Shown here piece by piece: positions 1 to 11,105 of a stretch of DNA of 64,000 bases (positions are counted from its first letter, which is position 1; every line of letters begins with the position of its first letter). Where the stretch lies: positions 2,366,001-2,430,000 of the forward strand of contig NC_053046.1 in the NCBI RefSeq assembly GCF_003473485.1, read 5' to 3'. This stretch comes from Medicago truncatula. Lineage: Eukaryota; Streptophyta; Magnoliopsida; Fabales; Fabaceae. The notes beneath the pieces were generated by a model. It saw only the letters and a program-made list of their open reading frames with translations. It searched no databases and was not told the origin of the DNA. Made by a program: the position numbers and the translations under genes.

Positions 1-2942
1 GTCGATAAAAAAAGTGTTCAAAATCGTACTAAACTCTATCTACTCCGATTGTGGAGGTGCATTTGAATTTAGCACCATTGTTTCTAGCGTGACCATACTA
101 AAATAAAATAAAGGTGATTTATTCTTGAATATTTTTTATTTTATTTCTCATTTATTAAGATTCTTTTAATTAAAGCAAATGGTAAATTGTGCCCTTAAGA
201 ACATATATTAAGAAACTCATTATATAAATAAACGTATCAAAAATCATACGTTTGACTTTTTAAAAATTAAAATGTTAAGTTTTTCGATATAAAATTGTTG
301 TTTTTTTATTCCTTAACATGTAGCTTTAGAGAATAAGTTAACATAATTATGATCAAAGATGGGTTAATTAATGATATGGGTTCATTTTCTCTGTAAAAAA
401 ACACTATAAAGCGGTCAAAGATGATTAATATGTGGGACTGATTTCTGACTATGGTCACAATTTGTGAATGAAACAATATTGATTTAGCTGGATAAGACGT
501 GTCAAATGGGGACCAAACCAAATCACCATGTTGACACTTGCACAAACAAAGGCAAGAAATCATTGGACATATGCTACGTGTACGGCTAAGATTTAATGTT
601 CAGGGGACCTCAAAATAATAGAAAATCCTCCGTATTTTTGGCTTTTTCCGGTTTTGTGTACGGGTTAGGGTGTGTCATGTGTAACGAGTTGATCATTACC
701 TTGTGACATGTTTCTTATTGAAAGAGCAAATTAATTAAGGCATCAATTTTAATAGATACAGTGTAGGGGACCAAATCTGGTTGAGAATGTGAATACTGTA
801 AAAAAAAAAACCAACACTGCTTAAGTAGTAAGCACCAAGTGGGTTTGATTATACGTTAGAGTTTAAAAAATCTTAGTTGTATTGTAGATAAGACAATTAT
901 GCAGGCCAGGGTTTTTTCTCAGAATATATCAAACATCCCATCCTCGATCTACAAGAAAGTGACATTACATATCAAATGTGGCACCGATGTAGACATGCCA
1001 CAATAGGATCATTAACTATCATAACTTTGCACATGATGACTTTAATCTGTGGTGTAAAACATATGTTTTGCAATGAGAGATTGCATAGATTTGTCTCAAT
1101 GAACAAAGAAAAAGACGTATGTGTCGAGATTGTAAAAAGCATGTTTGCTAAGTGTGTGGATCATGGTCCATGCATGCAGGATGAGGTGTACAACTGCGTT
1201 CATGGATGGTATTGAATGTATATATCACCTATATGGAGGTTATTACTACATAAACTGAGATATTTGTGTGGTGCTGAGTCCCCATCAGCGGAACATATCT
1301 TTGCATAGAGTATTTTTTTTGCCTAGAGAACCTAATGAAAGCTATCTTCCAACAGGTGTTTTCACTAAAATTTGAGTAATGCATGGAACCAATTATCTCT
1401 TATATTAGGAATCTTTGAAGTAGTGCATGAAAGCTATTTCTTTTTTCCTTAATTAAAAATTCTTAAAGAGTATGTTTAAGTTTTGCTTGCGAGTTTGGAG
1501 GGAAAAGGAAGGGAGAGTTTTGAAAATAAGGAAGAAGCGAGACTTTGGAAGGTTTGTTTTTCTTCGTAACATAAAATTATCCTCATTTTGTAAACTAAAA
1601 AATTGTGTTAGACGAAGGTTTTTAGAGTTTTGGAGGTTTAATATTAACTATTTAAAATTAATCTATGTTGTTATAATATTCTTCAAATAAAAAATACATT
1701 AATCATAGTCATTAATTTATCATTCTATAAAAAAAAGGGACTTCTATGGTACACCCGTATAGTATCCACCAACAAATATTTTTTTAAATTGCTATGGATG
1801 CTGGAATTTGAAAATAGTTGCAGTATTTGAATTCAGTATTTTACAACAAGATCGATCAAGATTTTAATTTTTATGTTTAGCACAATTATAATAGATAGAT
1901 ATTGTTCTTGGACAAATATAAATATCTTTGTAATCGTTTGTTAAGTTCGAAGATCTTCTCAGGTTTGGATTGCGGAACTATACCCCTCAACATAAATGTA
2001 TCTTGTATATAAAAAAAGATATTGCTCTTGTCATTAATTTTTTTTTTCCATTTTTAAAAATTATATATAAGTTAGCCATCCACCTTCTGAGAAACATGAA
2101 AACACTCATGAACTCCCAGCCTAGCATGGTCCACAAAATGAAATATTCATATGCCATGCTACTAAGAATTTCTGCTTTTCTTTGAGCTAGTGCCATAAAA
2201 AGTAGTATCATGTTCAAGCATATCATCGTGCCACTTGCTCCCTTCTGCTGGTGTCAGAAATTTGGTTCAATATCCAAAGACCGAAACGATTTTCATGTTG
2301 CTTTCAGTCTCAATTCCATGTGCCACTTGACTTGTTAGAGATCCCTGTCTTGTTTTTTCTTTTGCTTTTATTGGGAGCAGGCCTTAAATTTGGCCAAAAC
2401 AAAATATAAAGACGCAAAAGGACCTCATTGGTTATTCAAGTTTTGGCTTTTGAGGGAACCAAAAGTTCTGGCGTTTTCTTTTGTTTTATTTTTCTGTCCA
2501 CACCCATATTAGCTTCTTAATTACTAGTTCATCACAAAATTAAAAAGGAGAATATCCTTTTCATTTTAGTTTTTTCGTACTAACTTGATGTGATCGGAAC
2601 TTTTAGGAGCCTAAAGAAGAAATACGTTTCATCTTTCAAATGAATCCCTAACTATATTAGTCGGTGAGGATGGACTATGTCACAACTCACGATATTTCAA
2701 AAACAAAATTCGACATCAACATTGCATGTATATGTGATCTACGATTTTCATATTTTTTCTCTCATTCAGCAATTTTTACACCACACATTCTAATTATATT
2801 TTATACAATGTCAAATATGATATTTGACTTATGTACTTATATATTGTTTTCGATTTTAATCATGTTCTCTCTCTTCCTCTCTCATCAATTTTGAAACCAT
2901 ACTACACATATTTTAACTACAATGTAATATGATGTACAACTC
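1..2942. other. intergenic DNA, no gene recognised
   Basis: This is AT-rich sequence. Its open frames are short (the longest is 79 codons at 976-1215), with no domain, no plausible splice partners and no codon bias that I can see. At about 1736-1760 the bases GGGACTTCTATGGTACACCC match the right end of the MITE at 61926-62329 read in reverse, so a relic of that family probably lies here. I see nothing else I can support. Confidence 0.55.
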
Positions 2943-2943
2943 A

Positions 2944-3002
<59 letters not shown>

Positions 3003-3003
3003 T
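2943..3003. repeat. compound CA/TA microsatellite
   Basis: A run of about 18 CA units is followed directly by about 11 TA units. The open frame that crosses it on the minus strand is an artefact of the repeat. Confidence 0.95.
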
Positions 3004-3862
3004 TTAATATTGTTTTGTTTTGTCTCATCAATTATAACACCATACACACGCAAGTTGTATTTTATATGATGTCTAATTTTAGTGTGTTTAAATATCACGT
3101 CTCATTTAACTTAGCCATGACAAATAGACAATGGATAATGTTGAGGGTGAATCTTTCCTCACATGTCCACCCTCAAATCCATGTAAAGTTCTCTATTCTT
3201 TCCCCAAACTATAATCAATCATTAATATCTCATTTAAAAATTGTTTAAGTGTTTTAATACTTCATCTTAGAGTTGGGTATATGTATCGGGGCACGCAAAT
3301 CGACCCATTTAATCCACGACTTGCATGGGATAGAGTCTAATTTTGTTCATCCATTTACATTTTAGTTCACCTGGATTGGACAACAAGATTTGCAGTTTAT
3401 ATTTACAGAATTGTGGATTGGTTTGCGACTCGTATATCCATTTTTTTTAATTTTATATAAAAAAAATCTACTACACTCATTGTCCAAGATTGTTTGTTAT
3501 ATTGAGGGGAAAAAAAAAACCCGAAGGTTGTACAAAAACCCGATGAGGATTTCGCAATCCATTCGTCGTAGATACATGAAAGCTTGATAGTTCTACCCAA
3601 AAACCACGGTTTATAGGAGAACTTTATCTAATTCACCAATTACTAAACATTTGTTGGAGAAAATAACATCATTAAGCAAGTTCTAAATCAATCACACAAC
3701 CGAATATCAAATGAATGTGAACCCTTATTGATGCAAATGTTCATTATCAAAAGACCAAAATGCCAACACAACAATTCAGCGACACAATCATTTTCCACCT
3801 TATCCACCTAAATATATACTCCATCTTGTCCTTTTTATAAGAAACAAAAAACATAAATTACT

Positions 3863-4120
3863 ATCAAAGACCAAAGAAACATCTTGAAAATAATTATTTT
3901 CATTTAATACTCATATTAATTACACAAATGAAATTTAACATTTATATCAAAGACCAAAGAAACATCAACTCATTTGCTTTTAGTATTCTCTCTCATACTA
4001 AATAATTACACAAATGAAATTTAACATTTATATCAAAACCAAAGACACATCAACTCAGTTGCTTTTAGTATTCTCTCTCATACTAAATAATTACACAAAT
4101 GAAATTTAACATTTATATAT
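3863..4120. repeat. tandem repeat, about 100-bp unit, 2.5 copies
   Basis: The unit contains ACACAAATGAAATTTAACAT and ACCAAAGAAACATCAACTCA. It recurs with a period near 100 bp. The second and third units differ by only a few bases, and the first is partial and more diverged. No coding potential is seen. Confidence 0.8.
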
Positions 4121-4273
4121 ATTTGAAAATTGGTCGATGTTTCTCATAAAAAAGATTAAAAAAAAATGCAATACTTTTATTTCTTAAAGAAATAAGTTTG
4201 TATAACACATGAAGGGCGAACTCACAAGTTATAAAAAACAGTGAAATAGTTTGTATGGCACATGGTTGCGAAG

Positions 4274-4419
4274 GGATAGCATTTGTGTGACATAGAGTTG
4301 GTGACATTAGGCAATTACAATGTTATAATGCTTGTGTTTCTCTCTTTCATAAGCATTGTGACATGTGATTGGCCAATGTCACCAATGTCATCCAACTCTA
4401 TGTCACACAAGTGCTACCC
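4274..4419. mobile_element. 146-bp hairpin MITE with 9-bp target duplication
   Basis: The ends are inverted repeats of about 28 bp (GGATAGCATTTGTGTGACAT on the left, its near complement on the right ending in GTGCTACCC). They are flanked by identical 9-bp direct repeats GTTGCGAAG at 4265-4273 and 4420-4428. A 9-bp duplication suggests mobilisation by a Mutator-type transposase. Most of the element folds back on itself, and there is no coding sequence. Confidence 0.88.
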
Positions 4420-4428
4420 GTTGCGAAG

Positions 4429-6560
4429 TACTGTAAGCAGGCTACATGCAAAGATGGATTTTCAACTATCTATTTGGAGTTGGTTTTTAGGTCTCTATTT
4501 ACGTTACTTTGTATTTTTTTTTTCTTTTCCATTTTACATGTTTTCCAAGACATGCAAACAGAGGCATGGCTCTTGGTACTTCTAAGTAAACATCGTTTAA
4601 CTTTCAAAAAAAAAAAAGTAAACATCAGTTTAATTTGGTACGTAGAGGGAAAAATACACATGCACTTAGCATATGCTGGACAACTATTCAAAAACAGTCT
4701 CAATAGAGGGGCATGGAGAAAGAATCATTCACATAAACTACGAGACAACTTTTGCAAGAAGAAAGTTGAAATTATTGTAAGCAATAGGAACTGAACCATT
4801 TACACCACAAAAATTTTCGACTTCCCTTTATTCAAAAAATAAATTAAATTGACTCCCTAAAAATGCAAAAAGAATGACACGGAGTCAAAAATTTATTCCA
4901 CCACAATTATAAACATTATATTTAAACTGATGGCATGATATTTTTATCTCTAAATAAAAAAATGCACACCGGTGAAAAAAAAGTTGCACACTTGTTAACT
5001 TAAACTTTAATGTTTCTCGATTGGTCCAAGTTAGCAACAACAAAAACAAGTAAAAGACTTGTGTTTTCACACGGATCACGTTACATTACGGTTATTATAT
5101 AAAGAAATTACATTATTACTATTTTCAAAATTCTTGCATAATTTTATAACAAATTCAAATTTTATCCTAATTTGACTACATGGTATCAAACTATGGTACC
5201 AATCAATAATCGAAGCTCGGATGGAGAAGTGTCTATAGCTAGTTTCTGACGATACTTTAAGAAGAAACTGAACTATATATCTCAGGTATAGTATCTATGA
5301 AAAGAAGAAAATGACTATTTTAACCAAATTGATTTTATTTTTATTTTAGATTTATTTATAAAAGAAATGGCAAACATCATACGAAACACATAACCGTAAG
5401 ATTTTAGATTCAAACTCAGTTAGAGATGTCCAACATAACATAAATATTAACATTGTTAGTTGAGAATTTTATTTAGATACAATTGATAGTTCTGAATTAT
5501 TTGTTGTAAATCATGATGGAACAATGTATGAAAATTGAATGAAACTAACACTTAAAACTGTGTTCAATTGAAGAAGATGGGATTAAAATTCTAGGGTTTC
5601 TATGATTTTGAGAGAAAGGGATATATGAGTAAAAGACTTGTAAAATTTATTGAATTGAATTAAAATTTACAAGAATAATGAAGTATGTATACATCAAGTG
5701 ATGTAACAAAACCTCAAACAAATTCCTAACAAGCTTATTACTTCACATGCAAGTAACTTGAGTTAGTTACTTCAAGTGCAAGTTTCTAAATAAACTACTA
5801 ATCAAAGATAAAACTAAAACTAACTGAACTGAACTACTAAACTAATAAATCATTATAAGTTTCTTTGCTTGTTGTAACTATTTGTTTGGATACATGATTT
5901 TTCTTACTTTTTTCTCGAGGATCCATTTAAACTTCATATGAAAAATTATAAGCTTTCATAATAGATTGAATGAATGAAAATATCATGTAAGAGAGTTAAA
6001 TTAAGTGAGAGAGAGATGGGGGGGAGGAGGCTACAAAGAATTGGAGAAAGAGTGAGGATGCAAAATAAAATTACGGGGACAAAATTAATTAAGTGTGGTA
6101 AAGTAGATAGATTTATCTCGTGGAGGGGTAATACTAAAAAAAAACAATGTGTAGGTAAATACATAATTGAAATGTCCTCGACTACTTGGTTCTTTTGATA
6201 CTTGTGTACGTACTTGCAAAACGAATTAATGCTACTCTGTATATATCTCATCACGTACACTCTCAACCATATTTATTTCTTAATCAATGGCTATGTATAA
6301 TTTCAGAAGGAAAAAAAAAAAAAACTCAGTTTTTTTAATGAAGTCCTCTCTTCAATATAAAATTAGAATATATTGCTGTTAAGAACTATAATATATCATT
6401 CATATCTAAAACATTATATGATATACCAACAATTAATATTATAGATTTTCTTTGACAAACTTACATTTTTAGATTAGGGAAGTCAACATGCACACCTCCA
6501 TTCAAAGAAAGAAACAACCACCAACCCGAATGAAAAATTTATCGTGAAATATATATATAT
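4429..6560. other. intergenic DNA, no gene recognised
   Basis: AT-rich sequence with scattered short frames. None shows a domain or exon-like structure. I see nothing I can name. Confidence 0.5.
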
Positions 6561-7384
6561 GGGGCATATCACATGAGAATGGATATCTTATGTGAGAATG
6601 ATGAGAATAAATTACACCCATCAGATTAAAAGCAATGGATGAGATTAAAACAACACTTAAGTGACTCATGTACCAAACATGTGACCAATTCTCTCCCTCT
6701 TTTCCATCGATATTTCATCTGCTTCGACGTTTCTTTTTCCTTCCACAGTACTGCTTCACGTTTGTTCTTCCTTCCCTCAAACATTGATAACATGCAAGAA
6801 TTGTTTATTTGTTTTTGATAGGGTTATTATTATTTATTCCTTCCTTCAAACGTTTTAAATTGTTAATTTCTTTCTTTGTGTCTTTCTTCCTTCAAATGGT
6901 GATAGGGTTATTATTTTATTTTTTTAAAAGAAAATGGTCATAAGGTTATTGTCTACTTGCAACAGAACCATGAAAATCAAAATCGAGATTGTGGCAGATG
7001 AAATAGAAACGCAGGACAGATTGATTGCAGATTGAAATTGAAATAGAAAAGAAAATCCAATCCCTAAATCCTAAAAAGAAATCAAGTAATTAGATGAAAA
7101 TTGTCAAAAGAGGATGAAAGATGGTATAAGAAGAATCAGTGAAAGATGGTATAAGAAGAATCAGTGAAAGATGGAACTGCAAACCCAGAAGAGGGAGAAG
7201 AAAACCAGTGACACACATGAATGAAGGAAGCGCGTGAACGATGGAAAAGAGGGAGAGAATTGGTCACATGCTTGACACATGAGTTACTTAAGTGATGTTT
7301 TAATCTGACCCATTACTTTTAATCTGACGGGTGTAATTTATTCTCACCATTCTCACATAAGATACCCATTCTCATATGATATGC
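6561..7384. mobile_element. 824-bp element with long terminal inverted repeats
   Basis: The first 150 bp or so (from GGGGCATATCACATGAGAAT to about 6715) return as the reverse complement at about 7238-7384 (ending CTCATATGATATGC). AT dinucleotide runs flank both ends, so a 9-bp duplication such as TATATATAT is possible but cannot be proved. Long inverted ends with no transposase fit a non-autonomous Mutator-like or foldback element. The middle holds a 27-bp tandem duplication near 7107-7165 and no convincing gene. Confidence 0.8.
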
Positions 7385-8765
7385 TATATATATATATAAC
7401 CCTGTAACTATATTGAATTTCTAACTATTTATGTAATCACAATTGATAACAATATTATTATATATTTGTTACACTAAGCCATTTTTTATTTTGATTTAAT
7501 GTCATCAATATCTAAAAATCATGCATATACCCATGCATGTAGCAAAAAAATTGAAGAAATAAAATAACGAGCTAAGAAGGAGAATCAAAGTTGTACAAAT
7601 TAGCATAACCATGTTTAGTCCTTTTAATCAAAATATTTCCAATAATCAAATTGATTACAAATTATGTGTATCTATATATTGTCTAAATTTGCAATACATC
7701 CAATTTCTTAGGACGACACAAACTTTGTGTGCCCATAATTAATAAAGATAAATGTTTTGTTGATTTCTTTGTTCTTTTGCTACAGCAACGTTGCTTTACA
7801 GAGAGGTAGTCTTTAGGCTACCTTTTAGAACATATAATTTTGAATTATAATCAAATTAATTCAATCCCTAGTTCAAACAAACTTTGGTTGAGTTCTACTT
7901 AACTTTTGGTTAAATACTGAATAAATCAGACTCTTTTAAGAAAAAGTATGAAGAGCCTAATTTTAGATTTACAATACCCAAAACTAAGACAATATTTGCT
8001 AATTGAAAAAACGAGTATTATTATTGAAATGAAATACAAAGTTCTGAAATATAAGCAAAGGTTTTATATATCTTAATTATTATTCTCTAATCACTCTAGC
8101 ATAAGAGTGGGGTTGCTACCATGTTAGTAACTTTTTTCCCAACTTCCCACCAATTTCATTTGGCGGATCCTGTTTGAAGGACCCCCCCCCTCCACGATTT
8201 CACCAAAATGGCCAATATATACAGATATGTTTACATACTCTGAAAGCATACTGTCCACTGAATTGAATGCTAGAAAATATTGCTTCCATTTTGGTGAGAA
8301 TATTGGAATATTTACATAGTTAGTAGTACTAAATTAGAATTCAAATGAATCACCTTAATTAAGAGGAAATGAAAACTATTTAAGTTTATCAGTATTGCAG
8401 GGATTTTAAATTGAATGCATGCATCTTAAAATGAAAACTTATTGGACATAAGGAAAAAAAAACTTAAAATATAACCAAAATAAATAATAGGCAGATATTA
8501 CAATTATAATTAAACATTAAACAAAATTGTTACAATCGTTCAAACCTTCAAGGACCAAGCATGAAGCAACCATATTACTAGTACATTACATTAACAAATA
8601 CCACAAACAATTTAAAAGAAAAATAAATTAATTAGTGCTTAATACATTCTCGCCGGTACAAAATTTGCCTGTTAAGAAGGCAACACAACAACGAGAATCC
8701 TAATAATAATTATAGTTGTTAATTAATCACTTAATTATTATTATTATATAACTAAACTCACAAAA
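7385..8765. other. intergenic DNA and probable 3' UTR of the ERF gene
   Basis: No gene is recognised. The part nearest 8765 must hold the 3' untranslated region of the minus-strand ERF gene. A short C tract sits near 8181-8190. Confidence 0.45.
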
Positions 8766-9695
8766 TTAAAGAGCAAGAACAGTAGTATCTGAAGCAAATA
8801 AATCATCAATATCTTGAAAAAAGTCTTCATCCTTATGTGTCTGCAAGCTTTCTAACCCAAAATCGAAATACTCAAAACCAATATCACCATATAACATGCT
8901 CTCTGAGAATCCATTGAAGTTGTAAAATGCATCATTTGCTTGTGAAGAATCTTGAAAATCAAACTGTATATCACTTGGAATTGAAAACATTGATTCAGAT
9001 TCAGCTACTTCTTCAGAAGATGAACAACATTGAAGAACTGAAGTAGGAGAAAATAAACTCTTATTATTATTGTTTTGAGATTGAGATTCTTCACCGGAGT
9101 TTGCCGGTAACGGTAATGACGAAAGAGGAATTTCATTTTCCGGTGGTGGTGATGATAACTGACACGTGGCAGCTGCACTTACAGGTGGAGTTATGAAATT
9201 AGTTAGCGCGTCTGGTCCACGCAACTTAATAGCCGCGTTGTCGTACACAATAGCAGCTTCTTCAGCCGTTTGAAATGTACCAAGCCACACACGCACTCCA
9301 CGCGCCGGGTCTCTTATCTCCGCCGCCCATTTTCCCCATGGTCTCTGCCTCACTCCACGGTATTTCTTCGCCGGAATACTAACCGGAGCTCTTGTTTTTC
9401 TTCCTCCGGTGGTTCTGTTTCTGTTTCTTTTCCTCGAAACGACGCCGTTACCGTTGCCGTTGCTAATAGTGTTATTATTCTTGCTCACAGTACATGGCTC
9501 TATGATAATCTCATCAACAAACTTTATACCTCGGTTACGATCTAAGAAGTGCGTGGTGTATGATTCTTCTTCGTCGCTGGAACAATCTGTAGCATCATTG
9601 TCTGTGACAGTTATTCTTACTATTTTTGGAAATGGTTGTTTTGGTGTGTTTTCTTTTGTAAGGTTAAGGAGGTGAGTGTTTTTCTTTGTTGTCAT
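8766..9695 (-). CDS. AP2/ERF transcription factor, cytokinin response factor type
   Basis: A single-exon gene of 309 codons on the minus strand. It encodes a nuclear DNA-binding regulator of the group VI ERF family (cytokinin response factors, Pti6-like). Residues 22-65 carry the N-terminal CRF region, including [10 protein letters not shown] and [14 protein letters not shown], which in this family mediates protein contacts. Residues 112-168 form one complete AP2/ERF domain ([31 protein letters not shown]). The Ala in WAAEIRD marks the ERF rather than DREB subfamily. A basic stretch (RKRNRNR, about 88-94) is a likely nuclear signal. SPTSVL at 216-221 is the putative MAP-kinase motif of CRFs, and the C-terminus is acidic, like an activation domain. 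The start is the first Met before the conserved block, and the length suits the family. Which CRF paralogue it is cannot be settled here. Cytokinin response is inferred from the family. Confidence 0.95.
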   Translation of the reverse strand: MTTKKNTHLLNLTKENTPKQPFPKIVRITVTDNDATDCSSDEEESYTTHFLDRNRGIKFVDEIIIEPCTVSKNNNTISNGNGNGVVSRKRNRNRTTGGRKTRAPVSIPAKKYRGVRQRPWGKWAAEIRDPARGVRVWLGTFQTAEEAAIVYDNAAIKLRGPDALTNFITPPVSAAATCQLSSPPPENEIPLSSLPLPANSGEESQSQNNNNKSLFSPTSVLQCCSSSEEVAESESMFSIPSDIQFDFQDSSQANDAFYNFNGFSESMLYGDIGFEYFDFGLESLQTHKDEDFFQDIDDLFASDTTVLAL

Positions 9696-10090
9696 GATGA
9701 ATATGAAGCTATGTTCTGTTTTTGTTTGTGTTTGAGGTTTTTGAAGTGTTGTTGAAAGTGGAGAGGAAAAAAAAGAAAGAAAGAAAGATAGATAGAGATA
9801 TTCGTTGAAGAGAATGAGAATAAAAGAAAGAAAGTAAAGGGAGAAAGATAGACACGTATTAATAGTAGTAATGGAGTGAGAAAAGACAAAAACAAGTAGT
9901 TAGAATTTGAGAGAAGAATTTCAAGGAAAGTGTGAGAAAATGAAAACAAAGAGAAGAGAGTGAGGGAGAGGAGGAGGCACAAGCAAGTTGGGTTGGGTGG
10001 GGAGGGGAGAGTGAAGAGGAGCAGAGAGGGGACAGAAGGTACGAAAAAAAGTGAGTGAGACTTGTGAACTGTGTGGGGGCAGATAAGAAT
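9696..10090 (-). other. CT-rich 5' leader of the ERF gene
   Basis: Read in the sense of the gene, this stretch is strongly pyrimidine-rich (runs of TTTC and TCTC), as is common in plant 5' untranslated leaders. Two short frames with repeated Leu and Ser arise from this bias and are not called as genes. The transcription start cannot be placed from sequence alone. Confidence 0.5.
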
Positions 10091-10969
10091 GCTTTCAAAT
10101 TTTAACGAAAGTTCATGGGTGAAGAAAATTTTGAAAATAAAACAGTAACAAACGTTGTTTTTAATGAATAATTGTGTCTTTTTCTAAAAATGAAAAAAAC
10201 CATGAATTTTTTATGTGCTGTGCTGGGGACTCACTGCCACTACTCAGTCCTTTGCACCGTACTAGTTTTTTTTCCCTTTGAATGGCTATGAAATGGTAAA
10301 AAAAATAACGGCAATAGTACTGATAAGTTCAGGGAATTCACTGAGTGTAGACAGTGATGTACTAACTGGGTAAAAATGAGAAGGGTGAAAATGGAATCAA
10401 GCACTGAAAAGGAAAAGAAAAACTGGACAGCTAATATCTTGCAAGGTAGTGAGAATTAAGAAATACTAGTAGTAGTACTCAAGTCGGTGTGGTGAAGAAC
10501 AAACCAGTACTGCTGTTATATTTTTATACTACATAATGGAACAGACCTGTTCTGACCATTCAATGAATACGGTTAATAAATTACTAGAGATTAATATTTT
10601 TAATTACTCTTATGAGAGGTTCGAGAACCGACTGTTTTTTAGTCATACTAATGTTTATTTTGTTGTTTGAATTAAAATTTTGAAGACTAGGAAGAAAGTT
10701 AGTAGACTGAATCATTGTAAAAGAATCTGGTTTACGTTTGATTTTAACAAGTGAACATAAGAAGCACATACACTTCTTGTATGAGGTGTGTTCTAGTGTT
10801 GGACATGTGTCGTGTTTAATACTGATACGACACTTATACATATAATTATACTAAATTATGTGATGCTATCAAAATATTAGTGGTATCGACGTGTTTGTAT
10901 CATGTCTGAAGTACGTATTTATTGATGAAACCTGATTTTAGTAATAGTGTCATTAGTTTTTTTTAATCT
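10091..10969. promoter_or_regulatory. probable promoter region of the ERF gene
   Basis: AT-rich sequence immediately upstream of the minus-strand ERF gene. A TATA-like GTATAAAAATA on the minus strand near 10517-10527 is one candidate core promoter, but nothing proves it. No gene is seen. Confidence 0.3.
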
Positions 10970-11105
10970 TCGTGAGCTTAACTCAGTTGGTAGGGATATT
11001 GCATATTATATGCAGGGGTTGGGGTTCGAACCCCCAGACACTCCACTTCTTCACAATTTAATTGTGTGAGCTCTAGCCACTAGACTACATGACCAAAAAA
11101 AAAAA
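10970..11105 (+). mobile_element. tRNA-derived SINE
   Basis: It starts with an A box (CTTAACTCAGTTGGTAGGG) and has a B box (GGGTTCGAACCCCC) about 30 bases later. A non-tRNA tail follows (CACTTCTTCACAATTTAATT to GCCACTAGACTAC) and then poly(A). The lack of a cloverleaf and the A tail make this a retroposed SINE rather than a tRNA gene. Relatives occur at 41412, 47040, 58404 and 59255. Confidence 0.85.

Noticed and set aside
976-1215. 79-codon frame with several Cys residues, resembling a small secreted peptide gene
   Set aside because: The Cys spacing does not fit legume nodule Cys-rich peptides, no convincing signal peptide or exon structure is visible, and the composition is that of the intergenic DNA.
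2913-3098. Open frame across the CA/TA microsatellite
   Set aside because: The translation is simple-sequence (repeated Val-Cys and Ile-Tyr) and comes from the repeat.
9692-10098. Leu/Ser-rich frames upstream of the ERF gene
   Set aside because: They arise from a CT-rich leader, have no domain, and one only abuts the ERF start.
10970-11105. Possible tRNA gene
   Set aside because: The A and B boxes are present, but the acceptor and anticodon stems do not form and a non-tRNA tail plus poly(A) follows, so it is a SINE.
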